From: RH-AL1 sp964245015
GTDB lineage: Bacteria; Pseudomonadota; Alphaproteobacteria; Rhizobiales; Beijerinckiaceae
Assembly: GCA_964245015.1 (NCBI GenBank)
Contig: CAXTMA010000063.1
Location: forward strand, 1 to 17,306
Reading direction: 5' to 3'
Length of the DNA stretch: 17,306 nt
In this document: in pieces, positions 14,478 through 17,306 of the stretch
How positions within the stretch are numbered: the stretch's first letter is position 1
Layout: each line of letters begins with the position of its first letter
The notes under the pieces: model-generated
The model's database searches: none
Told to the model about the DNA's origin: nothing
Seen by the model: the letters and a program-made list of their open reading frames with translations, nothing else
Program-made: the position numbers and the translations under genes

Positions 14478-14684
14478 AGGAGGTGGCCTGAGGGAGGACG
14501 CAGGTCATCCGCTGTTTGCGCCTGTGAAGCAGATGATCACGACCACCGTGCATGATCCTTTTGCCGGAAGCGGTCTATGCGTTCTCGATCAAGGCAGGCT
14601 GCTGCGGCACCCTGATTTCAACGAATGTTGTGGGTCGAGAGCTGGCGTCGAGCGATGAAGCCGATCGGGTTCGGCCGGCGACGG

Positions 14685-16721
<2,037 letters not shown>

Positions 16722-16923
16722 CCGGCCAACAGGCCACGGCTGGCCCGGTCACGCAAGTCGAGGCGGTCGAGGGGAATGATGCGCAGCGCGGGACGGGAGC
16801 CGCGACGGCACCCTCCAGGCATTTCGGACGCTGGGGCGCCTCCGCCGATCGACGCAGCCGATCGACCCGGCAATCGCAGCCGGGCGGCTGGACGACTCCG
16901 CGGAGCTGCACTAGCAAGGCGCC

Positions 16924-17121
16924 ATGACGCCGAACCACTACTCGCCGCTGTGGCTTCTCCTCCTCATCCCCTACGTCGGGCTGCTCTGGGTGCCGTTCTA
17001 CAACATGTCGGGACCCGAGCTGTTCGGCTTCCCGTTCTTCTACTGGTATCAGCTCGCCTGGGTGCCGCTGACCTCGCTGCTGATCTGGCTGGTGTACCGG
17101 AGCCTGCCGCATGACGAATAA
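16924..17121 (+). CDS. DUF3311 small membrane protein, partner of a sodium:solute symporter
   Basis: The 65-residue protein consists mainly of two hydrophobic segments, about 8-24 (PLWLLLLIPYVGLLWVP) and 38-58 (FFYWYQLAWVPLTSLLIWLVY), with YNMSGPELFGFP between them. This matches DUF3311, a family of small inner-membrane proteins almost always encoded just before a solute:sodium symporter. It is analogous in layout to the small subunits of other SSS transporters. AAGG lies a few bases before the ATG. Its stop codon lies inside the start of the next gene: the ATG at 17111 precedes the TAA at 17119-17121, so translation is probably coupled. The role is presumed to be accessory to the symporter and is not shown by the sequence. 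Confidence 0.9.
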   Translation: MTPNHYSPLWLLLLIPYVGLLWVPFYNMSGPELFGFPFFYWYQLAWVPLTSLLIWLVYRSLPHDE

Positions 17122-17306
17122 GGTCGACCCGATCGCGCTCGGCGTCTTCATCTTCTTCTTCGCGGTGGTCACCGTGATGGGTTTCGTCGCCGCCCGCTGG
17201 CGCAAGCCCGACACCCTCGCCCACATCGACGAATGGGGCCTGGGAGGCCGGCAGTTCGGCACCTGGATCACCTGGTTCCTCGTCGGCGGCGACTTCTACA
17301 CCGCCT
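17111..17306 (+). CDS. Sodium:solute symporter (SSS family), N-terminal part, cut by the window edge
   Basis: From the ATG at 17111 there are 65 complete open codons to the right edge. The peptide has a first transmembrane helix (IALGVFIFFFAVVTVMGFVA, about 7-26) and then RWRKPDTLAHIDEWGLGGRQ followed by FGTWITWFLVGGDFYTA. A helix followed by a polar EWGLGGR loop and GxWxTxFLxGGDxYTA is typical of the start of SSS-family carriers for monocarboxylates such as acetate, pyruvate or lactate (MctP/ActP-like). It overlaps the DUF3311 gene by 11 bases. The substrate cannot be judged from this fragment; hyi-glxR nearby would be compatible with use of organic acids, but that is only context. Confidence 0.88.
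   Translation, partial: MTNKVDPIALGVFIFFFAVVTVMGFVAARWRKPDTLAHIDEWGLGGRQFGTWITWFLVGGDFYTA

Overview
The window looks like chromosomal DNA from a high-GC alphaproteobacterium, probably Rhodospirillales/Acetobacteraceae-like. The basis is the gene order RNase D, lptC, lptA, lptB, rpoN, together with an OxyR, an alphaproteobacterial MmcB-type nuclease, a Methylobacterium-like PqqA peptide and glyoxylate/glycerate genes. The lineage is an inference from synteny and protein style, not a database result.

Layout. Positions 1-2000 are a graveyard of insertion sequences: the N-terminus of an IS5-family transposase running off the left edge, then decayed remnants of a second IS5-family, an IS1380-family and an IS630-family transposase. 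It lies directly downstream of rpoN, where related genomes usually carry hpf and ptsN. From 2098 to 7263 on the minus strand is the envelope block rnd, lptC, lptA, lptB, rpoN. It supplies the inner-membrane, periplasmic and ATPase parts of the LPS transport bridge plus sigma-54. From 7446 to 10279 come a secreted DUF1236 protein, panD (pantothenate/CoA), an MmcB-family nuclease, a cyclase-family hydrolase with an altered metal motif, and cutA, which overlaps the hydrolase gene. A structured cluster of inverted GCAGGT repeats sits between the nuclease and the hydrolase.

From 10367 to 11853 is the most interesting part. A 29-codon pqqA lies alone on the minus strand with its own ribosome binding site, a strong terminator and a 21-bp palindrome upstream. 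It is divergent from oxyR. No pqqB-E genes are in the window, so this looks like an orphan PQQ precursor gene. Next come a small secreted Gly/Thr-rich protein, a 474-bp stretch with no recognised gene, and the pair hyi-glxR, which converts hydroxypyruvate and tartronate semialdehyde towards glycerate. A glutamine-dependent NAD synthetase follows on the minus strand. The window ends with a DUF3311 membrane protein translationally overlapped with a sodium:solute symporter that is cut by the right edge.

I found no rRNA, tRNA or CRISPR array. Apart from the orphan pqqA locus and the repeat cluster, most genes are ordinary housekeeping genes.
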